From Pratylenchus scribneri (Eukaryota; Nematoda; Chromadorea; Rhabditida; Pratylenchidae), in the NCBI GenBank assembly GCA_030063045.1, contig JAQSEB010000099.1, forward strand, positions 310,001 through 374,000: a stretch of DNA of 64,000 bases. The letters are read 5' to 3'. The position numbers and the translations under genes were made by a program. How positions within the stretch are numbered: the stretch's first letter is position 1; each line of letters opens with the position of its first letter. The notes under the pieces were generated by a model. The model saw only the letters and a list, made by a program, of their open reading frames with translations, was not told the origin of the DNA and searched no databases. Below, piece by piece: positions 11,601 to 24,002 of the stretch.

Positions 11601-14600
11601 TTATAAATCAGAATTACAATTTAGTGCAATTACAAATCAGAATTACAATTTAGTGCAATTATAAATCAGAATTACAATTTAATGCAATTACAAATCAGAA
11701 TTACAATTTAATGCAATTACAAATCAGAATTACAATTTAATGCAATTACAAATCAGAATTACAATTTAATGCAATTACAAATCAGAATTACAATTTAGTG
11801 CAATTACAAATCAGAATTACAATTTAGTGCAATTACAAATCAGAATTACAATTTAGTGCAATTACAAATCAGAATTACAATTTAGTGCAATTACAAATCA
11901 GAATTACAATTTGGTGAAATTACAAATCAGAATTACAATTTAGTGCAATTATAAATCAGAATTAAAATTTAGTGCAATTACAAATCAGAATTACAATTTA
12001 GTGCAATTATAAATCAGAATTACAATTTAGTGCAATTACAAATCAGAATTACAATTTAGTGCAATTATAAATCAGAATTACAATTTAATGCAATTACAAA
12101 TCAGAATTACAATTTGGTGAAATTACAAATCAGAATTACAATTTAATGCAATTACAAATCAGAATTACAATTTAGTGCAATTACAAATCAGAATTACAAT
12201 TTAGTGCAATTACAAATCAGAATTACAATTTAATGCAATTACAAATCAGAATTACAATTTAGTGCAATTATAAATCAGAATTACAATTTAATGCAATTAC
12301 AAATCAGAATTACAATTTAATGCAATTACAAATCAGAATTACAATTTAATGCAATTACAAATCAGAATTACAATTTAATGCAATTACAAATCAGAATTAC
12401 AATTTAATGCAATTACAAATCAGAATTACAATTTAGTGCAATTACAAATCAGAATTACAATTTAGTGCAATTACAAATCAGAATTACAATTTAGTGCAAT
12501 TACAAATCAGAATTACAATTTAGTGCAATTACAAATCAGAATTACAATTTAGTGCAATTACAAATCAGAATTACAATTTAGTGCAATTACAAATCAGAAT
12601 TACAATTTAATGCAATTACAAATCAGAATTACAATTTAGTGCAATTATAAATCAGAATTACAATTTAGTGCAATTACAAATCAGAATTACAATTTAGTGC
12701 AATTATAAATCAGAATTACAATTTAGTGCAATTACAAATCAGAATTACAATTTAGTGCAATTACAAATCAGAATTACAATTTAGTGCAATTACAAATCAG
12801 AATTACAATTTAGTGCAATTACAAATCAGAATTACAATTTGGTGAAATTACAAATCAGAATTACAATTTAGTGCAATTATAAATCAGAATTACAATTTAG
12901 TGCAATTATAAATCAGAATTACAATTTAGTGCAATTATAAATCAGAATTACAATTTAATGCAATTACAAATCAGAATTACAATTTAATGCAATTACAAAT
13001 CAGAATTACAATTTAATGCAATTACAAATCAGAATTACAATTTAATGCAATTACAAATCAGAATTACAATTTAATGCAATTACAAATCAGAATTACAATT
13101 TAGTGCAATTACAAATCAGAATTACAATTTGGTGAAATTACAAATCAGAATTACAATTTAGTGCAATTATAAATCAGAATTACAATTTAGTGCAATTACA
13201 AATCAGAATTACAATTTAGTGCAATTACAAATCAGAATTACAATTTAGTGCAATTACAAATCAGAATTACAATTTAGTGCAATTACAAATCAGAATTACA
13301 ATTTAGTGCAATTACAAATCAGAATTACAATTTAATGCAATTACAAATCAGAATTACAATTTAATGCAATTACAAATCAGAATTACAATTTAGTGCAATT
13401 ACAAATCAGAATTACAATTTGGTGAAATTACAAATCAGAATTACAATTTAGTGCAATTATAAATCAGAATTACAATTTAGTGCAATTATAAATCAGAATT
13501 ACAATTTAGTGCAATTATAAATCAGAATTACAATTTAATGCAATTACAAATCAGAATTACAATTTAATGCAATTACAAATCAGAATTACAATTTAATGCA
13601 ATTACAAATCAGAATTACAATTTAATGCAATTACAAATCAGAATTACAATTTAGTGCAATTACAAATCAGAATTACAATTTGGTGAAATTACAAATCAGA
13701 ATTACAATTTAGTGCAATTATAAATCAGAATTACAATTTAGTGCAATTACAAATCAGAATTACAATTTAATGCAATTACAAATCAGAATTACAATTTAGT
13801 GCAATTACAAATCAGAATTACAATTTAGTGCAATTACAAATCAGAATTACAATTTAGTGCAATTACAAATCAGAATTACAATTTGGTGAAATTACAAATC
13901 AGAATTACAATTTAGTGCAATTACAAATCAGAATTACAATTTGGTGAAATTACAAATCAGAATTACAATTTAGTGCAATTATAAATCAGAATTACAATTT
14001 AGTGCAATTACAAATCAGAATTACAATTTAGTGCAATTATAAATCAGAATTACAATTTAGTGCAATTATAAATCAGAATTACAATTTAATGCAATTACAA
14101 ATCAGAATTACAATTTAATGCAATTACAAATCAGAATTACAATTTAATGCAATTACAAATCAGAATTACAATTTAGTGCAATTACAAATCAGAATTACAA
14201 TTTAGTGCAATTATAAATCAGAATTACAATTTAATGCAATTACAAATCAGAATTACAATTTAATGCAATTACAAATCAGAATTACAATTTAATGCAATTA
14301 CAAATCAGAATTACAATTTAATGCAATTACAAATCAGAATTACAATTTAATGCAATTACAAATCAGAATTACAATTTAATGCAATTACAAATCAGAATTA
14401 CAATTTAGTGCAATTATAAATCAGAATTACAATTTAATGCAATTACAAATCAGAATTACAATTTAATGCAATTACAAATCAGAATTACAATTTAATGCAA
14501 TTACAAATCAGAATTACAATTTAATGCAATTACAAATCAGAATTACAATTTAATGCAATTACAAATCAGAATTACAATTTAGTGCAATTACAAATCAGAA

Positions 14601-17600
14601 TTACAATTTAGTGCAATTACAAATCAGAATTACAATTTAGTGCAATTACAAATCAGAATTACAATTTAGTGCAATTACAAATCAGAATTACAATTTAGTG
14701 CAATTACAAATCAGAATTACAATTTAGTGCAATTACAAATCAGAATTACAATTTAATGCAATTACAAATCAGAATTACAATTTAGTGCAATTATAAATCA
14801 GAATTACAATTTAGTGCAATTACAAATCAGAATTACAATTTAGTGCAATTATAAATCAGAATTACAATTTAATGCAATTACAAATCAGAATTACAATTTA
14901 ATGCAATTACAAATCAGAATTACAATTTAATGCAATTACAAATCAGAATTACAATTTAATGCAATTACAAATCAGAATTACAATTTAGTGCAATTACAAA
15001 TCAGAATTACAATTTAGTGCAATTACAAATCAGAATTACAATTTAGTGCAATTACAAATCAGAATTACAATTTAGTGCAATTACAAATCAGAATTACAAT
15101 TTAGTGCAATTACAAATCAGAATTACAATTTAGTGCAATTACAAATCAGAATTACAATTTAGTGCAATTACAAATCAGAATTACAATTTAGTGCAATTAC
15201 AAATCAGAATTACAATTTAGTGCAATTACAAATCAGAATTACAATTTGGTGAAATTACAAATCAGAATTACAATTTAATGCAATTACAAATCAGAATTAC
15301 AATTTAATGCAATTACAAATCAGAATTACAATTTAGTGCAATTACAAATCAGAATTACAATTTAGTGCAATTATAAATCAGAATTACAATTTAGTGCAAT
15401 TACAAATCAGAATTACAATTTGGTGAAATTACAAATCAGAATTACAATTTAATGCAATTACAAATCAGAATTACAATTTAGTGCAATTACAAATCAGAAT
15501 TACAATTTAGTGCAATTATAAATCAGAATTACAATTTAGTGCAATTACAAATCAGAATTACAATTTAGTGCAATTACAAATCAGAATTACAATTTAGTGC
15601 AATTACAAATCAGAATTACAATTTAGTGCAATTACAAATCAGAATTACAATTTAGTGCAATTACAAATCAGAATTACAATTTAATGCAATTACAAATCAG
15701 GATTACAATTTAGTGCAATTATAAATCAGAATTACAATTTAGTGCAATTATAAATCAGAATTACAATTTAGTGCAATTACAAATCAGAATTACAATTTGG
15801 TGAAATTACAAATCAGAATTACAATTTAATGCAATTACAAATCAGAATTACAATTTAATGCAATTACAAATCAGAATTACAATTTAGTGCAATTATAAAT
15901 CAGAATTACAATTTAATGCAATTACAAATCAGAATTACAATTTAGTGCAATTATAAATCAGAATTACAATTTAGTGCAATTACAAATCAGAATTACAATT
16001 TAGTGCAATTATAAATCAGAATTACAATTTAGTGCAATTACAAATCAGAATTACAATTTAGTGCAATTATAAATCAGAATTACAATTTAGTGCAATTACA
16101 AATCAGAATTACAATTTAGTGCAATTACAAATCAGAATTACAATTTAGTGCAATTACAAATCAGAATTACAATTTAGTGCAATTACAAATCAGAATTACA
16201 ATTTAATGCAATTACAAATCAGAATTACAATTTAGTGCAATTATAAATCAGAATTACAATTTAGTGCAATTACAAATCAGAATTACAATTTAGTGCAATT
16301 ATAAATCAGAATTACAATTTAATGCAATTACAAATCAGAATTACAATTTAATGCAATTACAAATCAGAATTACAATTTAATGCAATTACAAATCAGAATT
16401 ACAATTTAATGCAATTACAAATCAGAATTACAATTTAGTGCAATTACAAATCAGAATTACAATTTAGTGCAATTACAAATCAGAATTACAATTTAGTGCA
16501 ATTACAAATCAGAATTACAATTTAGTGCAATTACAAATCAGAATTACAATTTAGTGCAATTACAAATCAGAATTACAATTTAGTGCAATTACAAATCAGA
16601 ATTACAATTTAGTGCAATTACAAATCAGAATTACAATTTAGTGCAATTATAAATCAGAATTACAATTTAATGCAATTACAAATCAGAATTACAATTTAAT
16701 GCAATTACAAATCAGAATTACAATTTAATGCAATTACAAATCAGAATTACAATTTAATGCAATTACAAATCAGAATTTACAATTTAGTGCAATTACAAAT
16801 CAGAATTACAATTTAGTGCAATTACAAATCAGAATTACAATTTAGTGCAATTACAAATCAGAATTACAATTTAGTGCAATTACAAATCAGAATTACAATT
16901 TAGTGCAATTACAAATCAGAATTACAATTTAGTGCAATTACAAATCAGAATTACAATTTAGTGCAATTACAAATCAGAATTACAATTTAGTGCAATTACA
17001 AATCAGAATTACAATTTAGTGCAATTACAAATCAGAATTACAATTTAGTGCAATTACAAATCAGAATTACAATTTGGTGAAATTACAAATCAGAATTACA
17101 ATTTAATGCAATTACAAATCAGAATTACAATTTAATGCAATTACAAATCAGAATTACAATTTAGTGCAATTACAAATCAGAATTACAATTTAGTGCAATT
17201 ATAAATCAGAATTACAATTTAGTGCAATTACAAATCAGAATTACAATTTGGTGAAATTACAAATCAGAATTACAATTTAATGCAATTACAAATCAGAATT
17301 ACAATTTAGTGCAATTACAAATCAGAATTACAATTTAGTGCAATTATAAATCAGAATTACAATTTAATGCAATTACAAATCAGAATTACAATTTAGTGCA
17401 ATTATAAATCAGAATTACAATTTAGTGCAATTACAAATCAGAATTACAATTTAGTGCAATTATAAATCAGAATTACAATTTAGTGCAATTACAAATCAGA
17501 ATTACAATTTAGTGCAATTACAAATCAGAATTACAATTTAGTGCAATTACAAATCAGAATTACAATTTAGTGCAATTACAAATCAGAATTACAATTTAGT

Positions 17601-17847
17601 GCAATTACAAATCAGAATTACAATTTAATGCAATTACAAATCAGGATTACAATTTAGTGCAATTATAAATCAGAATTACAATTTAGTGCAATTACAAATC
17701 AGAATTACAATTTAGTGCAATTACAAATCAGAATTACAATTTAGTGCAATTACAAATCAGAATTACAATTTAGTGCAATTACAAATCAGAATTACAATTT
17801 AGTGCAATTACAAATCAGAATTACAATTTAGTGCAATTACAAATCAG
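8686..17847 (+). repeat. 29-bp satellite array 1 (about 316 units)
   Basis: An uninterrupted tandem array of a 29-bp unit. The unit itself looks like two related halves: a 16-base half starting AATTACAATTTAGTGC and a 13-base half AATTACAAATCAG. Variants typical of this array are TTTAATGC, TATAAATC and TTTGGTGAAATT. Rare marks repeat at fixed distances. AATTAAAA occurs at 9842 and again at 11959 (2117 bp, exactly 73 units). CAGGATTAC occurs near 15700 and again near 17644 (1944 bp, 67 units plus the one-base insertion at about 16775). The left edge reads GTGGAATTCACAATTTGG and the right edge ATAGGGCGAATT. It lies between the divergent SDR (-) and CNBP-like (+) genes. Confidence 0.98.
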
Positions 17848-19314
17848 ATAGGGCGAATTAAATCAGTACTCCCTTTTTCATTACCGTAATTTAGAATTAA
17901 TTCGATTGAATAAAAGAGACAGTAGATGGGTGTGATTTATGCCTTTAGGCATCATTCATTTTCTTTCTTATATTGTCTTTTCTTTCTTCTTCCAATCCGA
18001 TACTTTACTTTTCCTTTATCCATCAATGGGAGGGGGATTAAAGTAAAATTTTTTATTTATGGCCATTGACTTGCTAGGAAATTGAACAAAAAATTCCAAT
18101 TAATTAATTAGATAAAATATTTAAACCGAAAATAAATTTTTTGGCTATAATTAAAGAACATTTTTATGTTACTTAAATTTTAACAAATATTCCTTATTTA
18201 CAAATTAAAAAATAAAAATTATTCCTCTATCTTTGGTCTTCCCTTTTATTCCGTCCGAAAATCTAATTTTTTTGTTGAATGGAATTATCTAAAGCCTTCA
18301 AAAATTCGCCCATTCACCGTATCCCCTAGTCTGTCGTCTTGGAATGGCTGAGCATCCCCCCATTCCCCCCATCGATTGCTGACTGCGACTCATTTTTACT
18401 TTTGGCCAGCCAGCCATTCTTTCCATTTATTTCTGCTTCTTCTGTGGGCTATCCCTCTTTCCAACCAATTCTTTCACGTATTCTCACATCCTTTCTCCGT
18501 AGGGTTTTAATGGCCACGAGTGGGGAATTTAATTTGGAAATGCTTTTGGGACTTTCGAATTAATTGAGTAAATCAAATTTGCACAAAAATAATCTTTCCT
18601 CGCGTTTTTTCCATCCTTCCACGTCCTCACGTGCCAATACAAGCCAATTTTGAACGTGTTGGCGGTAAAATTACAAGCAAAGGAAGGAAGATAAAAATGG
18701 AAGGAAGAGTACGTGGATGAGGATGAAAAAGTCACAAGTTGAGTTGGCGGCGGCCATTTCCTCCTCCCCATTTGCCCCATCCACGTCGCATTTGCCCATA
18801 TAAATAAATATTTTTATATCGAAATACCATCCAACACTACATTTTTACTTTTTTTATTATTGGCTAGATTGGTCCAAGTCATCCACATCGTTGGGTTAAT
18901 GAATGAGCAAATTTGCCCTGCCAACCCGACATTTTACATTTCCCAATCCACCCACCCTACCTTTGCCCCATCCCCCATTCATTCAAATGGCCTTTCCCAG
19001 CCTATTATCATCCAATTCTGTTGCTCATCCACTTTCCTTGGGCATTCTTCCATTCTCCTCCCATTTTGCCCGGCTTTCATTCATCTTTGTCCGCGGTCAT
19101 TCCATTCATTCGCAATTCATTCAATCCAATTCCAATAAAATATTCATCTCCCCTAAATAATTTTCCAATCCAACTTTCCATCCCAAAAATCCCAAAGAAT
19201 TTTTCTCAATTTTCAGCATCTCACTCAAAGCTAATTTGTTGGTGTGCCATTTGTGCGTGTTCGGAGTGATTGATCAATTGTTGAACAGTGCGAGAATCGT
19301 AAAGCAGTGTGAAA
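17848..19314. other. Intergenic region upstream of the CNBP-like gene
   Basis: AT-rich, with pyrimidine-rich stretches on the + strand from 18330 to 19150. Open frames here are low-complexity and unlike any family I know. It probably includes the promoter and 5' UTR of the gene that starts at 19315. Confidence 0.5.
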
Positions 19315-20123
19315 ATGAGTGCCGCGGTCGAATGCTACAGATGCCACGAAACGTTTGCTATTTGGGAGGGAGAGGGAGTTGAGTGGTTGAGGAGGGTGTA
19401 TTGGGTGGCATCTTAGGGGGCACATTTCGCGTGATTGTCCAAATGGTGGCGGAGGCGGACGTGGTGGTCCTCGAGGCGGCGGTGAGTGCTTAAAATAAAG
19501 CCAAATCCATTTAAATGACAATAATTTTGAAGGTGGTGGCGGTGGCCAATCCAAGTGCTACAATTGCAATGGCTATGGACATTTTGCGCGTGAATGCCCG
19601 GAGGGTGGAAGTGGAGGCGGCGGTGGACGTGGCGGAGGAGGCGGCCGACGCGATGACCGTGGAGGCGGAGGGGGCGGTGGTAGCAAATGTAAGCCGAAAA
19701 TGTTCAAATTCATTAAACAATATTCCCCATTTTAGGCTACAACTGCGGCGGCTATGGCCATTTTGCGCGTGAATGCACTGACAGCGGTGGCGGTGATCGC
19801 CGTGATCGTGGAGGCCGTGGTGATCGCGATGACCGCGGTGGCGGAGGCCGTGGCGGTGACAGCAAATGCTATAACTGTAAGCGAAAAAATTGGGGTTTTT
19901 ATACTATTTGGCCATTTACTCAGGCAATGGTTATGGCCACTTTTCTCGCGAATGCCCGGAAGGAGGAGGCGGTGGACGCGGTGGTGGTGGAGGACGTGGC
20001 GGCGATCGCAAATGCTATAATTGCCAGGAGATCGGTTAATTTACAAAAATCTATTAAAAATTAATGACAATTTAAGGGCACATGAGCCGCGATTGCCACA
20101 ATGATCGCCGTGATCGTGATTGA
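19315..20123 (+). CDS. CCHC zinc-knuckle / RGG protein, CNBP-like
   Basis: A single-stranded nucleic-acid-binding protein of the CNBP/Gis2/Byr3 type, expected to bind mRNA and act in translation or RNP control. Six exons join in phase: 19315-19352, 19417-19481, 19533-19688, 19736-19876, 19924-20034 and 20077-20123. Five CX2CX4HX4C knuckles are visible: CYRCHETGHISRDC, CYNCNGYGHFAREC, CYNCGGYGHFAREC, CYNCNGYGHFSREC and CYNCQEIGHMSRDC. They are separated by long Gly/Arg/Asp-rich RGG linkers. Three of the five introns interrupt a knuckle, at equivalent points in the second to fourth introns or nearby, which suggests that exon duplication produced the repeats. Coding GC content is much higher than the surroundings because of the glycine codons. 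The start MSAAVECYRC places the first knuckle right at the N-terminus, as in CNBP. Confidence 0.93.
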
Positions 20124-21067
20124 TGGGCCGGAGAAAGCGGCAAAAAGGACACATCCAATCGTCCTTCACAATCACATCCAATTTGTTGACCATCCGAGCA
20201 CAACACCAACATCCATGTTTTCTTCTTCTTCCCATCCCAACATCCAATCCCCCGACTTAATCTATTTTGGCTATGTTCCGCGTGTGAGATGAAGTGATCT
20301 GCTGGAAATGGACACAATTTGGAATCCAACATCCATTCCCCTCAATATTTTGTGTCTATTTTTTAAACATCCCCAGATCTCCTCTCAAACATAAAAAAAA
20401 AAACATTCTTTTTCCACCATTCTATTTTATTTTTTAATTAAATTTGATAAATATGTTGTTGCTCCAAAAATGTTTTTCAGTGAAATGAAAGTTTTAAATT
20501 TTGATGTCCAAGTAGATTAAAGATGGGATATCTAGATCTAGTAAATGGATGACATTGTCAATATCAAATCCATAGAAAATGGTTATTCTTAAAATACTTA
20601 GAAATTATCGAATTCAGTAAATGGCGATGGCGATTCATTAAAGCTTATTTTTGGCCAAAAAGGTGGCCGATTTGTGAATTGGATTGGAGAGAAAAGTGCC
20701 CAAATCAAAGAGAGTAAGAGTACCATACCATACCAAGCCAATCCTTGCAATCTTTCACTACCTATTTGCCCCACAGCACACATCACAAAATTGCTTTTTA
20801 TTTCTTATTAAAAAGCACAATTATGACAAAGAATAAAATGAGTCTTCACTGCTCGGATTCGGATCCCTTTTTTAAAAATACCGTTTTCCATAAATTCCCA
20901 CAAATCAAAATAATGGATGACATTGAGTAAAAATTAATGGATAGGTAGCATAATTTAATTCTGAAGTTTATCAAAAGAATAATTCGGGAAGGAAATAAAC
21001 ACGAACACGGGGAATGGACAATTCTTGGATTAAAATAAAATTGAATAAATTCTTTTGTTTTTGAAGT
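20124..21067. other. 3' regions of convergent genes
   Basis: Non-coding sequence between the + CNBP-like gene and the - MAX-like gene. I see no supported exon, only AT-rich sequence fitting two 3' UTRs. Confidence 0.5.
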
Positions 21068-22176
21068 TCATTTCTGTTGTCCACAAATTTGCTTATTCGG
21101 TTGGCATTTATTCTTTTGTTGGGCCAATGCTGCATTTTGTGCCTGCATTTCCAATTGTTTTCGCAATTCACGATTCAATTCCTCAATTTTGTCCACTTCT
21201 TGGTTCAATTCTTTCACTTCCGCCGTTCCAGTTTGAATACTCTCATATGCCTTTTTCAGGATTTGTGCCCGAGAGGCCTTTGAATAATTTTTGATATTTT
21301 TTTTTTGTTAATTTGATCGACTAACCCGATCATTTTGGAAGTTGGGAATTTCATCTTTCAACGAACAGTACATCTGCAGAAATAATGGGCTAATTAATTC
21401 TTTGATTATTTTATTATATTTATGTTTTTTTTTCAAATCAGAATTTTCAGTTTGAAATGACTTGGATTTTTCCAAAACTGGACAATTGAATACCGCCAAT
21501 TGAGGGACCATTCATTTGAAAATTAGTTCGAGTAATAATTTAGGAAGGCAAAATTTAATAATTTAAAAAAGCCCTCTAAAAAGTGGATTTGCTAATTGCA
21601 AATTTCCTCCTCAACAAATTCGGGTTTATTACACTCATTCAGACATGTAACCTTTTTAAAGTTTGGAATTATTAAAATTTAAAAGCTAAATTGTAGTGGG
21701 GATACTTTAGGCTTTCCAATGGTAAATTGCCTTCCCGAATTGGTTATTGCCTCGTTGAGCTATAGAGATGGAAGGTACTCAATTGGCCATATTCAATTAT
21801 CCTCTATATCTCTTCTCTTATACCCAAATTTTCCTTTTTAATTTTCTCATATCAATCAAAAAATCCCCATTTGGACTATATTTCTGCGAATATTATGAAA
21901 AAAACCGACATCTTTAATATTATCACGGCGTCGTCGTTCCAATGCATTCTGACAATATTTTTAAATATTTATTTTTATTTAAACCCCAAAAATGAATAAA
22001 AAACATGTTGGGCACGGGCATGCCGTTTCGAATCATTCAATGGATCATTGTTTGCACTTGGGGCCGGCGAAAGTGTATTCCCGTCATCCATATCAAACTC
22101 AAAATAAAAGGGGAATTGCGAATTTTTCAATTAAAATAATTCTCACTCCATCGTCGCTAAAATCTTGGTCATCCAT
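21068..22176 (-). CDS. MAX-like bHLH-leucine zipper transcription factor
   Basis: The partner protein of Myc/Mad/Mondo-type factors, binding E-boxes (CACGTG) in the nucleus as a dimer. Five exons, all phase 0: 22176-22147, 22097-22005, 21948-21910, 21373-21326 and 21277-21068, giving 139 residues against about 160 for human MAX. The acidic start MDDQDFSDDG resembles MAX. The basic region is KRHARAQHNALERRRRDNIKD, with the His, Glu and Arg that contact the E-box. Helix 1 and loop are MYCSLKDEIPNFQNDR, and helix 2 has the MAX hallmark ASRAQILKKAYESIQ. A leucine/valine heptad zipper of about 40 residues follows (VKELNQEV, IEELNRELRKQLEM). The C-terminal tail is short and Gln/Lys/Cys-rich. Nematodes have several MAX-like genes (mxl-1, mxl-3), and I cannot decide which this is. 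Confidence 0.93.
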
Positions 22177-22479
22177 TTTGGCCGAAAATGTAGTCGAGAT
22201 TCGAGAATTAGAATGGAAAATTCAAATAAAATTTTCAATTTCTTCAAGAAAATTTTAATTTAAACACAGAGCCGAGAAAAGCAAAAAGCGATTGATTGGA
22301 ACAAGAAAAGCTTCGAAAAAATGTAAATAATTGAAGCTAATTTCTGAACAAATTACAATGGTCAAATCCTGACCCAATTCACGTTTGGCCCATTCTCATT
22401 CTCACGTGCAATATTTTCCGACCTTTTATCCTCATTCAATTCAATGATATACGGAATATTTTGCCAATTTTCTTTTACC

Positions 22480-22710
22480 TCAGGAGGAAAATAAAAATAC
22501 ATTATTTGAGGGGATTGGGAGATTTGCCCTAAAGGAAAATTTGATTTTTGGAATGACTTCGAATTTATTTTGCCCTTCAAAAGCCAATTTGCTTTTACTC
22601 AGCAGAAGAAAATACATTATTTGAGGGGATTGGGAATTTGCCCTATAGGAAAATTTGATTTTTAGAATGACTTCGAATTTATTTAGCCCTCCAAAAGTGG
22701 TCTCTTTTAC
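22480..22710. repeat. Imperfect tandem duplication, period about 116 bp
   Basis: ATTATTTGAGGGGATTGGGA at 22501 recurs at 22617 with similar flanks (GGAAAATTTGATTTTT, GAATGACTTCGAATTTATTT). Confidence 0.75.
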
Positions 22711-22876
22711 CGTATTTTTTCTATTGAAGTCCCAGGGTTTATAAATTTCATAGCCCTAAAAAACGGAATTGGGAGCTAATTTTCTAGCGTTTTTATAGAG
22801 TCCAATTGCAAGAAATTCAGTAAAAAATTTTGTTCATCTTTTAGTCGAATTGGGGCTTCTAATAGAAGAAATACGG
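22711..22876. repeat. Foldback element B, compact copy
   Basis: About 166 bp with terminal inverted repeats of roughly 25 bp: TACCGTATTTTTTCTATTGA at the left end and CTTCTAATAGAAGAAATACG at the right end. No coding capacity; a MITE-like element. Confidence 0.8.
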
Positions 22877-23381
22877 TATCAGGAATTGAAATCAGAAATT
22901 AATTCCGAAAAAATCATTCTGGTAATATTGGTCAAAATAAAAATTAGGGAAATTCTATTCCCATGTGAATTTAATCGAAAGAAATGTGAACAGCTGTGAA
23001 TTGTCCGAACACCGAACATTCATGGCATTATAACCTTTAATTTACCAAAAATAGCAATTTATATGATTTTCACTTATTCGAGCATTAAATTAGATGGAGA
23101 AAATGCAAATAAATGGAAATAAAAAATTAATAGAATAAAATGTTTCCAATGAATCATTTTCGTCCATTTAACAAACAATGATGTCATTTTGAAGGAACTA
23201 AGATCAAGAGTGTATTTTATTTAGAGGTAAATGAATTTAGCAGATTCACAAATATTGATATTGAATACTAAATGCCATTGGATTGGATAGTATCCCTGCC
23301 AATTTTTTATTTACCCACCAAAAATGCATAAAAGGCGGTCAAAGGAAAGGAAAATTTTATCCAAATTTAATTCCTACAAAA

Positions 23382-23893
23382 ATGGTGACTTTTATTTCGC
23401 TTTTATTTACATCATTAATTATCCTCTTTTGGCTTCAATGTATTTTTGAGAGAATTTTTTCATAATAAATGAATCCCATTTCCCCCTTCATTAAGTTGGC
23501 CAATGCATTGTTCCTCCGGGCATTTGTGCCGATGGCACACCGGCTTGCAAATTTTACCAACAGGAAATGTGCCCTAAAAATGGCCAAGTTGCCTCCTCCT
23601 ATGAGACCTATGCCTACTGTTGTTGCCGAAAAATGTGCGGCCTTTGTGGCAGAGACAGTTTGGAACAGCGGGTGGAGAATCGATTCCGGAAAAATGAGGA
23701 CCGAAGTTCCTATGATTGGTCGGGACAACAATGGCGTGTTGGGGATGAATGGGAGGGAATGGATGAATTCAAGGGAAATTGGGGAAATCCATTCCGGCAA
23801 CGAGGAAGAAGCAATAATGTTCGGGCAGTGGGCCAATGGGTTGGCGAATCCGGCGAATTTTTCTCGGCCGAAAGCGATGAAGAATTTTATTGA
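23382..23893 (+). CDS. Small secreted cysteine-rich protein
   Basis: Unrecognised. Two exons (23382-23439 and 23496-23893, phase 1 on both sides) give 151 residues. The N-terminus MVTFISLLFTSLIILFWLQ is a strong signal peptide, with cleavage likely near residue 20-23. The next 45 residues hold nine cysteines in a compact pattern: one in CIVPPGIC and its partner, one in ACKFY, one in EMCP, then a CCC triplet, and CGLC. The rest (about residues 70-151) is cysteine-free, rich in Arg, Gly, Trp, Glu and Asn, and ends in an acidic tail (SAESDEEFY). This layout fits an extracellular disulphide-rich domain plus a flexible tail. A role such as a secretory-gland effector or cuticle protein is only a guess. 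It starts 1.2 kb from the MAX-like gene and converges with EXOC7, whose stop codon is 110 bp away. Confidence 0.72.
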
Positions 23894-24002
23894 ATGTGAA
23901 ATTAAAGCAGTGATTGGATGATAATCTTTATCTATAATAAAAAATTTTTGAATGTGAAAAAGTGATAAAAATATGCACAAAATTACGGAAAATATTTCCA
24001 TC

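Larger units (their letters stand above)
22177..23381. other. Intergenic region with repeats
   Basis: Upstream of the MAX-like gene (-) and of the secreted-protein gene (+). It holds a 116-bp tandem duplication (22480-22710) and a foldback B element (22711-22876). A 72-codon minus frame at 22362-22580 spans part of the duplicated DNA and has no recognisable domain. Confidence 0.5.

Noticed and set aside
8686..17847. CRISPR-like array with 29-bp repeats
   Set aside because: There are no spacers: units are directly head to tail. The host is a eukaryote and no cas-like gene is nearby.
19515..20020. Ala/Val-rich frames on both strands over the CNBP-like gene
   Set aside because: They are shifted-frame readings of the GGC/GGT/CGT-rich exons. 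The CCHC frame is spliced in phase and has five intact knuckles.
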